This document shows, one piece after another, positions 51,901 through 60,879 of a stretch of 64,000 bases of DNA. The stretch lies in NCBI GenBank assembly GCA_016218765.1, contig JACRCZ010000123.1, forward strand, positions 1 through 64,000. The letters run 5' to 3'. Position 1 is the first letter of the stretch; each line of letters starts with the position of its first letter. The notes beneath the pieces were generated by a model. That model searched no databases. It worked only from the letters and a program-made list of their open reading frames with translations, and was not told the origin of the DNA. A program made the position numbers and the translations under genes. The DNA is from Deltaproteobacteria bacterium. Its GTDB lineage: Bacteria; Myxococcota_A; Polyangia; DRWM01; JAAZOP01.

Positions 51901-52697
51901 GCTACACCGACAGCGCGTCGCCGGTGACGGTGACCGGGCTGACCGACGCCATCGATCTGTCGATCGGGCAGTGGCACTCGTGCGCGGTCCGCACCGGCGG
52001 CGCCGTCGCGTGCTGGGGCCGGAACCAGACCGGCGAGCTGGGCGACGGGACGACGACGCGGCGCTGGACGCCGGTCGCGGTCGCGGGATTGGCCGGGGCG
52101 ACCCGGGTCGGGCTGGGGCGCGACCACTCCTGCGCCGTGCTTTCCGGCGGCGGCGTGCGCTGCTGGGGCTTGAACGACCAGGGGCAGCTCGGCGACGGCA
52201 CGACGACCAACCGCCCCGCGCCGGCGACGGTGAGCGGCCTCGCGGACGCCGTCGAGATCGACGCCGGCTACGACAGCACGTGCGCGCGCCGCACCGGCGG
52301 CGCGGTGGTGTGCTGGGGCGACAACCTGTACGGACAGCTCGGCGACGCCTCGACCACCGATCGCCTGTCCCCCGTGACGGTGAGCGGCCTTGCGGACGCG
52401 GCCGAGATCCGCGTCGGGACCGACTACGCGTGCGCGCGCCGCACCGGCGGCGCCGTCGTGTGCTGGGGCCACAACGACGAGGGCCAGCTCGGCGACGGCA
52501 CGACGACCAACCACTCGAGTCCCACCCCGGTGAGCGGGCTCACCGACGCCATCGCGCTCGGTGCGGGCGTGCCGCCCTTCGAGAGCCACACCTGCGCTGT
52601 CCGCTCGGGCGGAACGGTGGTCTGCTGGGGCGACAACCGCTGGGGCCAGCTCGGACACCACGAGTTGTTGCCGGTGACCGTGGTCGGGCTGCCGTAG
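48933..52697 (+). CDS. RCC1-repeat lipoprotein with DUF4215 and MopE-like repeats
   Basis: This 1254-residue surface protein has a lipoprotein signal (LLAMLCAGC) and an Asp/Glu linker. Residues about 72-170 are three DUF4215 units (CGDGxxxxxxEECDDG). Residues about 236-535 are six near-identical 50-residue repeats (GLGTTTCGxGACxRTVDNC to ETCDGTDEDCDG) encoded by 150-bp tandem repeats at about 49639-50538. Residues about 556-1254 hold fourteen RCC1 units of the form HTCAVRxGGxVxCWGxNxxGQLGDGT. GGAGGAGGGAGAG supports ATG 48933. The likely role is adhesion or protein binding at the surface. Its stop lies six bases from the convergent DUF6141 gene. Confidence 0.9.
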   Translation: MKTRTDRFCLAVSTALLAMLCAGCPGSGGGDDTDALEDDGFVGDGEPDQEDLEVAEVPDGDADDDGGEAEVAPYCGDGEINTAIEECDDGEDNSDTTPNACRTDCRLPYCGDGVRDRGEGCDDGNTNDEDDCRNDCSPSTCGDGVVNSADEECDDANDSNTDDCLNTCVDASCGDDHVWEGHEDCEGDASEACTATCGSSGTRTCSDCAWPTICTPPAESCNGADDDCDGETDESLGTTTCGAGACLRTVDNCAGGAPQTCTPGAPGTETCDGVDEDCDTSTDDGLGTTTCGVGACERTVDNCTGGAPQACTPGASGTESCDGTDEDCDGTADDGLGTTTCGTGACVRTVENCAGGMPQTCTPGASGTETCDGTDEDCDGTADDGLGTTTCGAGACERTVDNCRGGVPQTCTPGAAGTETCDGTDEDCDGTADDGLGTTTCGTGACARTVNNCVGGLPQPCTPGTAGTETCDGTDEDCDGTTDDGLGTTTCGVGACVRTVDNCAGGLPQACTPGAGSAETCDGTDQDCDGTTDDGATCGVGESCLAGTCTPVAGASLLAAGGLHTCSVRPTGVVACWGTNADGELGDGTTTERLAPVTVGSGLTSVAEATAGLAFTCARRSAGTVYCWGDNWTGQVGNGGTTDRTTPLAVTLASTATQISAGDEHACALLSTGRVSCWGYQAYGRLGNGTSAVSPSTPVLVTGLTDATQVSAGDDHTCAVRTGGVVVCFGFNGTGALGDGTHTNQSTPVAVVGMTDAAEVTAGDWFTCARHAGGTVSCWGSNIRGQLGNGTTTSSDAPVAVTGLADAVEVDAGTYHVCARRAGGTVVCWGDNQYGQLGDGTRDRHTTPVAVSGITDAVEISTQSWHTCARLAGGSIRCWGLNGSGRLGNGERQEHYVPIAAVSVAGATQVAVGRYNSCARLSGGTVSCWGFNELGLFGDGTTLGTGPVSVLGVADAAQIQLGEEHGCLRRTGGGVTCWGQAGWGQLGNGSYTDSASPVTVTGLTDAIDLSIGQWHSCAVRTGGAVACWGRNQTGELGDGTTTRRWTPVAVAGLAGATRVGLGRDHSCAVLSGGGVRCWGLNDQGQLGDGTTTNRPAPATVSGLADAVEIDAGYDSTCARRTGGAVVCWGDNLYGQLGDASTTDRLSPVTVSGLADAAEIRVGTDYACARRTGGAVVCWGHNDEGQLGDGTTTNHSSPTPVSGLTDAIALGAGVPPFESHTCAVRSGGTVVCWGDNRWGQLGHHELLPVTVVGLP

Positions 52698-52703
52698 CGC
52701 GGC

Positions 52704-53261
52704 TCAGTCGACGCCGCCGGGCTCCCTGCCGGCGGCCTTCGCGATGGCCGCCTCGAGGGCCTCGGCGCGTTGCGAGCCGAGGAGGAGCTTCTTGCCGCCG
52801 TCGAGGAGCAGGCGGACGCCGCGATCGCCGGAGACGTTGTACGCCTTGTTCTTGCCCATGCCGCGGATGCCCCAGCCGCCGTACTCGCGCACGGGGCGAT
52901 ACTGCACCGCGCGGAAGCCCCGGACCTCGGACCACGGGATGCGGCGTCGCACGAACGGCCAGAAGCGCACCGCCAGGCCGTCCGCCTCGACCCGCACCGT
53001 GAGTCGCATCGCCAGCACGCCGAAGACGAGCAGGGTGGTGAAGGGGATGACGATGGCGGAGACGAAGATCAGGCCGTTGTCCGACATCGGTTTGTCGCCG
53101 AACGGCTGTCCCACGACGAGCTGCCGGTAGAGGCCGTAGCCGAAGACGCCGACCTCGGCGACGAAGACCAGCGCGAGCAGCGCGACGACCCACCACTGGC
53201 GGAAGCGCTGGGTTTCCTCGAACGATGCGTCCTGGCCGGAAGGAGACGAGGCGGAAGTCAT
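52704..53261 (-). CDS. DUF6141-like membrane protein
   Basis: This 185-residue protein begins with a Ser-rich tail and FEETQRFRQWW, followed by two transmembrane helices (VALLALVFVAEVGVFGYGLY and LIFVSAIVIPFTTLLVFGVLA) and a cytoplasmic PH-like beta domain (VEADGLAVRFWPFVRRRIPWSEVRGFRAVQYRP). This resembles the DUF6141 family of unknown function. It starts 28 bases downstream of the groEL stop on the same strand, so it may share the groEL transcript. Confidence 0.72.
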   Translation of the reverse strand: MTSASSPSGQDASFEETQRFRQWWVVALLALVFVAEVGVFGYGLYRQLVVGQPFGDKPMSDNGLIFVSAIVIPFTTLLVFGVLAMRLTVRVEADGLAVRFWPFVRRRIPWSEVRGFRAVQYRPVREYGGWGIRGMGKNKAYNVSGDRGVRLLLDGGKKLLLGSQRAEALEAAIAKAAGREPGGVD

Positions 53262-53289
53262 GCGGATCCCCCCGCGGCGGGCCTGCGGC

Positions 53290-55002
<1,713 letters not shown>

Positions 55003-55052
55003 CTACGAACCTCCATCATCCCTTATGCGAAGAGAATCGTTCGAGCGGCCGG

Positions 55053-55080
55053 ACAATAATCATGCAACCGCGCCTGTCAA
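55053..55080 (-). promoter_or_regulatory. Sigma-70-type promoter of groEL
   Basis: On the minus strand, TTGACA (55075-55080) is followed after 16 bases by TATTGT (55053-55058). This puts the transcription start near 55046, giving a leader of about 44 bases to ATG 55002. The -35 box is a perfect consensus, rare in DNA of this GC content. No sigma-32-like or CIRCE element is visible. Confidence 0.6.
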
Positions 55081-55129
55081 CAGAGAAATCGTGCGTGGCC
55101 CGGAACCACGTCCCGTGGGGCGCTCGGAC

Positions 55130-55147
55130 TCCACCGGTACTCCACAG
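55130..55147 (+). repeat. 18-bp direct repeat, copy 1 (DnaA-box-like)
   Basis: TCCACCGGTACTCCACAG here matches TCCACCGGTAATCCACAG at 55331-55348 with one mismatch. The half TAATCCACA of copy 2 differs from the DnaA consensus TTATCCACA at one base. Each copy is preceded by a GAACCACG sequence at a different distance. Confidence 0.55.
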
Positions 55148-55330
55148 GGCGTCCCGCCCGGCCGCCGCGAGCGGCCGCACCGGACCTGGCGTTCCGCCCG
55201 GACCGCCGACTCTCGATTTCCCGGCGCGATGTCGGCCGGTTGAGCGTGCCGGGCCGGCCGAATCCGGCATGCGGCAGCGCACCTACCGATGTTCAGGTGG
55301 TCAGGAGACCCACGACCGAACCACGGGTTT

Positions 55331-55348
55331 TCCACCGGTAATCCACAG
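55331..55348 (+). repeat. 18-bp direct repeat, copy 2 (DnaA-box-like)
   Basis: This copy reads TCCACCGGTAATCCACAG and is preceded by GAACCACGGGTTT, which extends its resemblance to paired DnaA boxes (TTTTCCACC and TAATCCACA). No dnaA, dnaN or parAB gene is nearby, so this is not an obvious chromosomal origin. Confidence 0.55.
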
Positions 55349-55458
55349 CGGCCGGCCGGCGAACCGCGGCGCACCTTCGCCGCCTGATCGCCTTCACGGT
55401 CGAGGGGCCCTCGCCGAGGCCGGCGTACGGAGCGGCGGTGACGGGGAGACCGCGTCGA

Positions 55459-56928
55459 CTACCGGGGGGGAAGGGCGAAACGCAGGACGAACGCGGCGCG
55501 GTCTTCGGGAGCGCCGAGCGGGGTCGACAGGTCGGCCAGCTCCGGATCCGTGAAGGTCCAGGTGTCGCCCCAGGCGTAGCGCGACACGGCCAAGTAGACC
55601 CCCTCGCCGCTCCGGACGACCACGCCGCCCGCGACGGCCTCGCGCGTGCCCGCCACGTCGGCCCTCCAGCCCGCGGGCGAGTACAGCACGCCGCCGATCA
55701 TCTTGAGTCGACCGGCGCTGACGTCCATTCGCAGGGACATCGCTCCGGGGCCCAGATCCTCGTGGGCGTCAAGGAAGGCGCCGTCGGGCCCCAACTCGGC
55801 CAGGTAGTTGATGCTGCTGCCCGCGGCGTGGAGCGTGTACCGGCCGAAGTAGACGTCGGCGGCGCCGAACCGGTAGCCGCCCGGCGCGAAGTTGTAGGCG
55901 GCGGCATTCCCGAGCACGAGGAACCGTCCGTCCGGATCGGAGAACAGGTCCACGAAATCGATGTACGCGTCGTAGCCGTCGGGCATCGGGGAGGTCACCT
56001 TGCCCGCGACTTGTGTGATGCGCTCGACGGCTCCGTCGGCTCCGTCGAGCAGGGCGATGAAGCCCGCGTGACCGGCGTTGACGTCGGTTTCGGTGCCGGC
56101 GAGTTCCCCGCCCGTCAGAAGACCCCGCGAGTAGCCCGTGGCGAGCACCCGGCCGTCAGCGAGTATCGCGACGCCGGTGGCCGTCGAGCCCTCGTCGATG
56201 CCGCCGGGAAGCCGTTGCGCCCAGAGCTGCCCTCCGTCCGCGTCGAGACGGGCCACGAAGGGGCCGAGCCATGCCTCGCTCTGGGGCCCGCCGTCGAGCT
56301 GGCAGTCGATGCCGCCGACGAATCCCGCCACCACCACGCCCCCGTCGGCCGTGGCCGCCAGCGCGTTCAGATCGCCGGCACAGTTCCCCGTGGCGCGCCC
56401 CCACAGCGCCGAGCCGTCGGCGGCGAACTTGGCCACCAGCGGCCCCTGCAGCTCGTTGCCCACGGTGTCCCCGCCGATCTGCGCCGGACCCCGGACCGAA
56501 CCGGCGACGTAGATTTCGCCCGTGCCGGTGACGAGCAAGCGGCGCACCTCCGCCGGCGCGTCGTTATCGGTCAGGCGCCGCAGACTTCGCGCCGTGCCGT
56601 CGCTGCCGACGCGAAGCAGCAGCGTGCTCCAGGAGGACGCTGCCATGACCTCCAATCCCTCGACCCCGACCGGGCCGCTGAAAATGCCCGCGGTCACCAG
56701 GTCGCCCGTGGTCGGGTCGCCGACGATGTCGCGCAGCGTGACGCGGCCGACCAGCGGCACGGCCCAGCAGTCGCCCTGGCACAACCAGAGCTCGGGCCCC
56801 GGCGCGTCGGCGTCCCCCGCGGCCTCCGACGAACCGTCGCCACCCGGATCTCCGCCCGAGGTGCCGCAAGCGGCGGCGACCGCCGCCGTTCCCATCGCGC
56901 AAACAACAGCCTTCGCCCACCGCCGCAT
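55459..56928 (-). CDS. SBBP-like beta-propeller lipoprotein
   Basis: This 489-residue lipoprotein (signal ending AAVAAAC) has an Asp/Gly linker and then about seven strand groups with DGxxLWGRxTG, ATADGGVVVAGF, LDADGGQLWAQRL and ILADGRVLATGY patterns, as in SBBP (beta-propeller repeat) proteins of myxobacteria. These are usually surface or secreted proteins of unknown ligand. GGGAGG with a five-base spacer supports ATG 56928. Confidence 0.8.
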   Translation of the reverse strand: MRRWAKAVVCAMGTAAVAAACGTSGGDPGGDGSSEAAGDADAPGPELWLCQGDCWAVPLVGRVTLRDIVGDPTTGDLVTAGIFSGPVGVEGLEVMAASSWSTLLLRVGSDGTARSLRRLTDNDAPAEVRRLLVTGTGEIYVAGSVRGPAQIGGDTVGNELQGPLVAKFAADGSALWGRATGNCAGDLNALAATADGGVVVAGFVGGIDCQLDGGPQSEAWLGPFVARLDADGGQLWAQRLPGGIDEGSTATGVAILADGRVLATGYSRGLLTGGELAGTETDVNAGHAGFIALLDGADGAVERITQVAGKVTSPMPDGYDAYIDFVDLFSDPDGRFLVLGNAAAYNFAPGGYRFGAADVYFGRYTLHAAGSSINYLAELGPDGAFLDAHEDLGPGAMSLRMDVSAGRLKMIGGVLYSPAGWRADVAGTREAVAGGVVVRSGEGVYLAVSRYAWGDTWTFTDPELADLSTPLGAPEDRAAFVLRFALPPR

Positions 56929-57010
56929 TCCAACCTCCCCATCTGACTTGTCGGCGCAACCGAGCTGTGATCGCCGTTCCGCCCGGGCAGCCCGCCGGAC
57001 GAGTGACTCC

Positions 57011-57036
57011 CGGAACCCGAGCCCCCCCGGGTTCCG
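57011..57036. terminator. Inverted repeat downstream of the amidohydrolase gene
   Basis: CGGAACCCG (57011-57019) and CGGGTTCCG (57028-57036) form a perfect nine-base stem with an eight-base loop, about 118 bases past the stop of the amidohydrolase gene and upstream of the propeller lipoprotein. No U-tract follows on either strand. Confidence 0.4.
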
Positions 57037-57153
57037 TTCGATCTCACGCGCAGAAGATTACCCCCCCCGTCGGAACCACGCCACCCCCAGCCGTCGTGAT
57101 TGCGGCGGCGGCCGGTCAAGTCAAGCGCGACCGGAGCTGCACCGGCGCGTGCG

Positions 57154-58062
57154 TCAGTCGAGCCCGAACAGCTCGCGCGCCGTTCCGCCGAGGATCCTCT
57201 CGAGCGCGGGACGGTCGAGCTTGCGGGCCAGGATGCACTGCAGCTCCCGGTCCCACGCGTAGGGGATGTTCGGGAAGTCGGTGCCGTACATCACGCGTTC
57301 GGGCCGGACGGCGAGCAGGCCCCACGGCACGGGGTACGGGAAGTAGTCGGCGAGGACCATCGCGGTGTCGAGCCAAAGGTTGTCGTGCGTCTCGAGCATC
57401 CTGCGGTGGGCGTCGTACTCGTCGGCTCCCAGGTGCGGGATGCAGAGCTTCAGCGAGGGGAACCGCGACAGCACCGGCTCGATCCTGGCGGCGCCGCACA
57501 GCTCGTAGACGTCGCGGGGATACGCCGGGCTCTTGGGCTCGCGGCCCGCGTGCATCACGAGCGGGCGGCCGTGGTCGGCGCAGCAGCGGTAGATCTCGTC
57601 CATCACGGGATCGTCCACGGCGACGGCCTGGACGTGCAGGTGCAGCTTGACCCCGGCGAGCCCCAGCGCGAACGCCTCCTCGAGGATGGCCCGGGCGTCC
57701 GGCTCTCCCGGGAACACGGTGGCCAGGCCGGTCACCCGCGGGTGTGCCGCGCAGGTGGCCGCCAACTCGCGATTCATGGAGCGCGCCCAGCCCGGCCGGT
57801 GGGCGTATTGCAGGGCGACGATGCGGTCGATCCCGCGGGACAGCAGGAACTCGGTCACGCCGGCGTTGTTCAGGCGGTAGCGGTTCGGCCAGGCGTGGCG
57901 GCGGAACCAGGCGTCGATCGCGTCCCACAGCGGATCGGGGAACAGGTGCACGTGCGCGTCGACCACCGCCGGCAGTCCGGCCGGGACGCGCGGTCCCTCG
58001 GGATCATCCAGCGCGGGGAGCGGCGTAGCGAGCAACGGCGGCCGGCGGGGTGGCAAGGGCAC
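57154..58062 (-). CDS. Amidohydrolase-related TIM-barrel protein
   Basis: This 302-residue metal-dependent hydrolase belongs to the amidohydrolase-2 branch. It shows the HxH motif (DAHVHLF, near residue 36), GVKLHLHVQ, PLVMHAG and VMYGTDFPNIPYAWD, which supply the metal ligands and the final Asp. Family members cleave or decarboxylate aromatic and lactone compounds. The start is GTG 58062, and the Pro-rich first 25 residues are unlike a signal peptide. It diverges from the Cys-rich lipoprotein gene. The substrate is unknown. Confidence 0.85.
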   Translation of the reverse strand: MPLPPRRPPLLATPLPALDDPEGPRVPAGLPAVVDAHVHLFPDPLWDAIDAWFRRHAWPNRYRLNNAGVTEFLLSRGIDRIVALQYAHRPGWARSMNRELAATCAAHPRVTGLATVFPGEPDARAILEEAFALGLAGVKLHLHVQAVAVDDPVMDEIYRCCADHGRPLVMHAGREPKSPAYPRDVYELCGAARIEPVLSRFPSLKLCIPHLGADEYDAHRRMLETHDNLWLDTAMVLADYFPYPVPWGLLAVRPERVMYGTDFPNIPYAWDRELQCILARKLDRPALERILGGTARELFGLD

Positions 58063-58279
58063 GAAGCAAGAGTAGTCCCAGGATGGACTCCAGCGCTACT
58101 GGAGGATCGCGACCATGACGACGCCGCGGGGCGCCCTGGAACCGGCGACAGCGATGTCGCGGCTGAGCGATCCGTGTGCGCCGGAGCGGACGTGGCGGAG
58201 GGGCGTCGCATCCCGTAGACTTCTGCCGGCCGGGAGGGCGGCGGCCCGGACGGCCGCCGGCCGGCGGAGGAGCGCGAGC

Positions 58280-58846
58280 ATGAAGATCACGCGGTCGAGG
58301 CGAACGTCGGGCGCGCGAATCGCCCGGGTGGCGTTGCTGCTCGCGGTGTCGCTCGCAATCCCCGGCTGTCCCGGGGACGAGGGAGACGCCTGTCGTGCCG
58401 ACACGGAGTGCGGCTCGGGCCTGTTCTGCGCCGGACCGGACGATCCGCCCGTATGCGGCATCCCGCCGCGCGAGGAGTGCGCCGTGGACGCCGACTGCGC
58501 CCCGGGCGGCGAGGTGTGCCACGCCATCGGGGACGGCTGCAGCCCCGACGGGCTCGGATCGGAGTGCGGGCCGCCGTGCACCGCGACGAGCTGTGCACCC
58601 GGGCTGCGGTGCGGCTCGGGTGGGGCGTGTGAGCCCGTTCCCTGCGACGAAGGCTTCGCCTGTCCGTCGCACCTGCGGTGCGACCCGGTGGCGGCGCACG
58701 CGGGGGGAGCGATGTCCGCCCGCACGCAGGGCTGCGCCGTCATCCCGTGCACCGGCGACACCGCGTGCCCGGCCGGCGGCGCCTGTGTGGACGGCGGGTG
58801 TCAGAGCGGCCCCGGAACGTGTCGCGAGGAATTCGCCGTGCCCTGA
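58280..58846 (+). CDS. Small Cys-rich lipoprotein
   Basis: This 188-residue protein has a lipoprotein signal (LLLAVSLAIPGC) and then about 24 cysteines in patterns such as CRADTECGSGLFC, CAVDADCAPGGEVC and CTGDTACPAGGAC. These are of the type found in Myxococcota surface proteins with C-x-x-D-x-x-C-x-x-G-x-x-C units, likely all disulfide-bonded. CGGAGG lies ten bases upstream of ATG 58280. No enzymatic motif is visible. Confidence 0.78.
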   Translation: MKITRSRRTSGARIARVALLLAVSLAIPGCPGDEGDACRADTECGSGLFCAGPDDPPVCGIPPREECAVDADCAPGGEVCHAIGDGCSPDGLGSECGPPCTATSCAPGLRCGSGGACEPVPCDEGFACPSHLRCDPVAAHAGGAMSARTQGCAVIPCTGDTACPAGGACVDGGCQSGPGTCREEFAVP

Positions 58847-58990
58847 GCCGGCCCGTGGGGGCGCGGGCGCCCGGCGAGGCGGTGTGGGATCGGGGGTGGA
58901 AAGGCCGTTGCCGCGGCGGTACAGGAGCCACCGCCGGGGAAGCGACGGTGACGGTGCGGCGCGCGAGGCGCACGGTGTCCTGACCGGTCG

Positions 58991-60235
58991 CTACGGCGCC
59001 TCGGTGGTCGCGACGGCCGTCGGGGCCGCGCTGACGCACCGGAAGCCGAGCGTGAATCCCGACTCGCCGGAGCGGTTGTAGTGCTGGTTGTTCAGTCCCA
59101 TGCGCGACGTGGTGGAGTCGTCGTAGCTGCTTCCCCTGGAGACGACGGCGATGAAGGGGACTGCGGCGTTCGTGACCTGGGCCGTGTCGGCCGTCCACTC
59201 CTGGACATTGCCCTCCATGTCCAGCGCGCCGGAGGGACTCGCTCCGGAAGGGTGGGAGCCGACGACGCACGTCGCGGGTTGCTTCCAGCAGAGCTGGTCG
59301 GCGGGGGCATCGTTGCCCCAGGGATACGGGCGGTCGTCGGTGCCCCGGGCCGCCAGCTCCCATTCGTCCTGCGTCGGCAGGCGCCGGCCGCGCCAGGCGC
59401 AGAACGCCGCCGCTTCGCCGTCCGTCACGCAATTCATGGGGTGGCGCAGCCGGTCGGGCACTCCCCAGTTGCACCCGGGCTGGACCTGCGGTGCCGGGCA
59501 CTTGCCCGCGTGGACGCAGGCCGCGTACGCCCCGACCGTCGCCTCGGTCCGATCGATGTCGAACGGTCCGAGGGTGATCGGGGGCAGGCGGAAGTCCTGG
59601 GGTTGGTCCGGCGTGTCGTAGGGGCGGAACCCGGGGCGGAACGTCCCGCCGGCGACCGGCACGCTCGTCAATTCGTCGAGCGCCGCGGCGGCGTCGGCCG
59701 GGGCGACGGTCGGGCAGAGCGCCGGCCGGATCGTGCAGGCCTTCGTCTCGAGCGCCGCCGCTTTCGCGGCGTCTGCGGTCGCCCCCGGGGCGCCCTGACG
59801 GTAGGCGCGGGCGGCGGCCATGCAGGCGTCGCCCGACCCCAGCTCGCAGGCCTGTTCCTGGGCCCAGACGATCTCGGCGGGACAGAGCGTTCCGCCCGGG
59901 ATACCGGTTCCGCATACGGCCGCGAGCCGTTCGCAATGTCGTGCGGAGCCTCGTTCGCACAAACTCCGGCAGGCGGCGTGCTGCGCGTCCAGCTTGTCGG
60001 GCGACCAGCCGATCTCGGCCTCGCAGACGGTTGCCCGGCCGTCCGCCGGGGGCGCGTGGTCCCCGGTCGCACCATCGCGCGTTTCGTCCGAATCGATCGC
60101 GCTCCGGACGGCCCGTGCGGGCACATCCATCGTCGCGGGCGGTTCGGCCCGCTCGCCGCTCTTCCTGCATGCGCCGACCGCCAGGACGGCCAGCAGCACC
60201 TCGAGTCCCCGGACGTGGAATCTCCGGCTCGGCAT
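58991..60235 (-). CDS. SUMF1/FGE-like lipoprotein without the catalytic cysteines
   Basis: This 414-residue lipoprotein (signal ending LAVGAC) has a middle Cys-rich segment and a C-terminal SUMF1 domain (about residues 190-402): VPVAGGTFRPG, FDIDRTEATVGAYAACV, RLPTQDEWELAARG, YPWGN, MEGNVQEW and GFRC. The region where formylglycine-generating enzymes carry the catalytic Cys-Arg (CRxAxR after RGGSW) reads RGSSYDDSTTSRMGLNNQ, with no cysteine. A binding role, or an activity other than sulfatase maturation, is therefore more likely. Confidence 0.83.
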   Translation of the reverse strand: MPSRRFHVRGLEVLLAVLAVGACRKSGERAEPPATMDVPARAVRSAIDSDETRDGATGDHAPPADGRATVCEAEIGWSPDKLDAQHAACRSLCERGSARHCERLAAVCGTGIPGGTLCPAEIVWAQEQACELGSGDACMAAARAYRQGAPGATADAAKAAALETKACTIRPALCPTVAPADAAAALDELTSVPVAGGTFRPGFRPYDTPDQPQDFRLPPITLGPFDIDRTEATVGAYAACVHAGKCPAPQVQPGCNWGVPDRLRHPMNCVTDGEAAAFCAWRGRRLPTQDEWELAARGTDDRPYPWGNDAPADQLCWKQPATCVVGSHPSGASPSGALDMEGNVQEWTADTAQVTNAAVPFIAVVSRGSSYDDSTTSRMGLNNQHYNRSGESGFTLGFRCVSAAPTAVATTEAP

Positions 60236-60487
60236 CCGAGGACGACATCACGTCCGCACTGGACGTGTCAACGTGCGGTGGCGGAGGAATCTCGCCGCCC
60301 ACGTCGGTCCTGGGGCGAATCCGCGTTCGCATGCCATCCGTCCTCCGTCACGAGCGGCGGCATGGGGCAGAGTCCGCGCGAGTCACCCGACACGTTGCCA
60401 ACGAGCCGGCGGGTGAGCAAGTTGCGCCGAGCCTCGGTCGGTTTCCGGCGGGTCGCCGGTGCATGCCGGGGGGGGAAGGACCACACG

Positions 60488-60745
60488 ATGCGGAAGACGA
60501 ACGTCCGATCTCGCGCGTGGACGGTGATCCTCGCGGCACTTGGCCTGTTCGCGTTGTCGGGCGCTTCGGGTTGCGACGGGGACGGCGGGGCGCCGCGCAT
60601 CCCCCACACGGTTACCGGACGCACCGACTGCCTCGGCTGCCACGGCTCGGGCGGAGGCGGCGCGCCGCAGGTCCCCGCGGACCACGCGGGCCGCTCCAAC
60701 GCCGTCTGCCTGGACTGCCACTCGGTGGTCGGCTCGGGCTACTGA
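60488..60745 (+). CDS. Small lipoprotein with two CxxCH haem motifs
   Basis: This 85-residue protein has a lipoprotein signal (LFALSGASGC, lipid site C29) and two c-type haem attachment motifs, CLGCH (C48-H52) and CLDCH (C74-H78). The pattern HTVTGRTDCLGCH and PADHAGRSNAVCLDCH resembles short modules found in multihaem cytochromes. It would be an electron carrier on the outer face of the membrane. No other cytochrome gene is nearby. The ATG at 60488 is preceded by GGGGGGAAGG. Confidence 0.78.
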   Translation: MRKTNVRSRAWTVILAALGLFALSGASGCDGDGGAPRIPHTVTGRTDCLGCHGSGGGGAPQVPADHAGRSNAVCLDCHSVVGSGY

Positions 60746-60879
60746 GCGGCGACGGCTTCTTCGAATGGTGGGACCCGGGCCCGCGCGACCCGAGCGTTGC
60801 CCCGTCCGCATCGTGGGAACGCGACGATCGGAACCGGACCGTCCACCCGGTCGCCGGATTTTGGCCTGCGCCCGGCGAG

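Larger units (their letters stand above)
55003..55458. other. Long intergenic region upstream of groEL
   Basis: This 456-base gap between groEL and the propeller lipoprotein contains no convincing gene. It carries the groEL promoter and two copies of an 18-base repeat resembling DnaA boxes (55130-55147 and 55331-55348). No CIRCE inverted repeat (TTAGCACTC type) was found. Confidence 0.6.

Noticed and set aside
48744..52661. A 1305-codon minus-strand frame opposite the RCC1 lipoprotein
   Set aside because: The RCC1 and DUF4215 repeats prove the plus-strand frame; the antisense is Arg/Ala/Val repetitive shadow.
55003..55130. Possible CIRCE or sigma-32 heat-shock elements upstream of groEL
   Set aside because: No TTAGCACTC/GAGTGCTAA inverted repeat and no CTTGAA/CCCCAT pair is present; only a sigma-70-like promoter is seen.
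55130..55348. The groEL upstream region as chromosomal oriC
   Set aside because: Only two imperfect DnaA-like boxes, no AT-rich unwinding region and no dnaA/dnaN/parAB/gidA neighbours.
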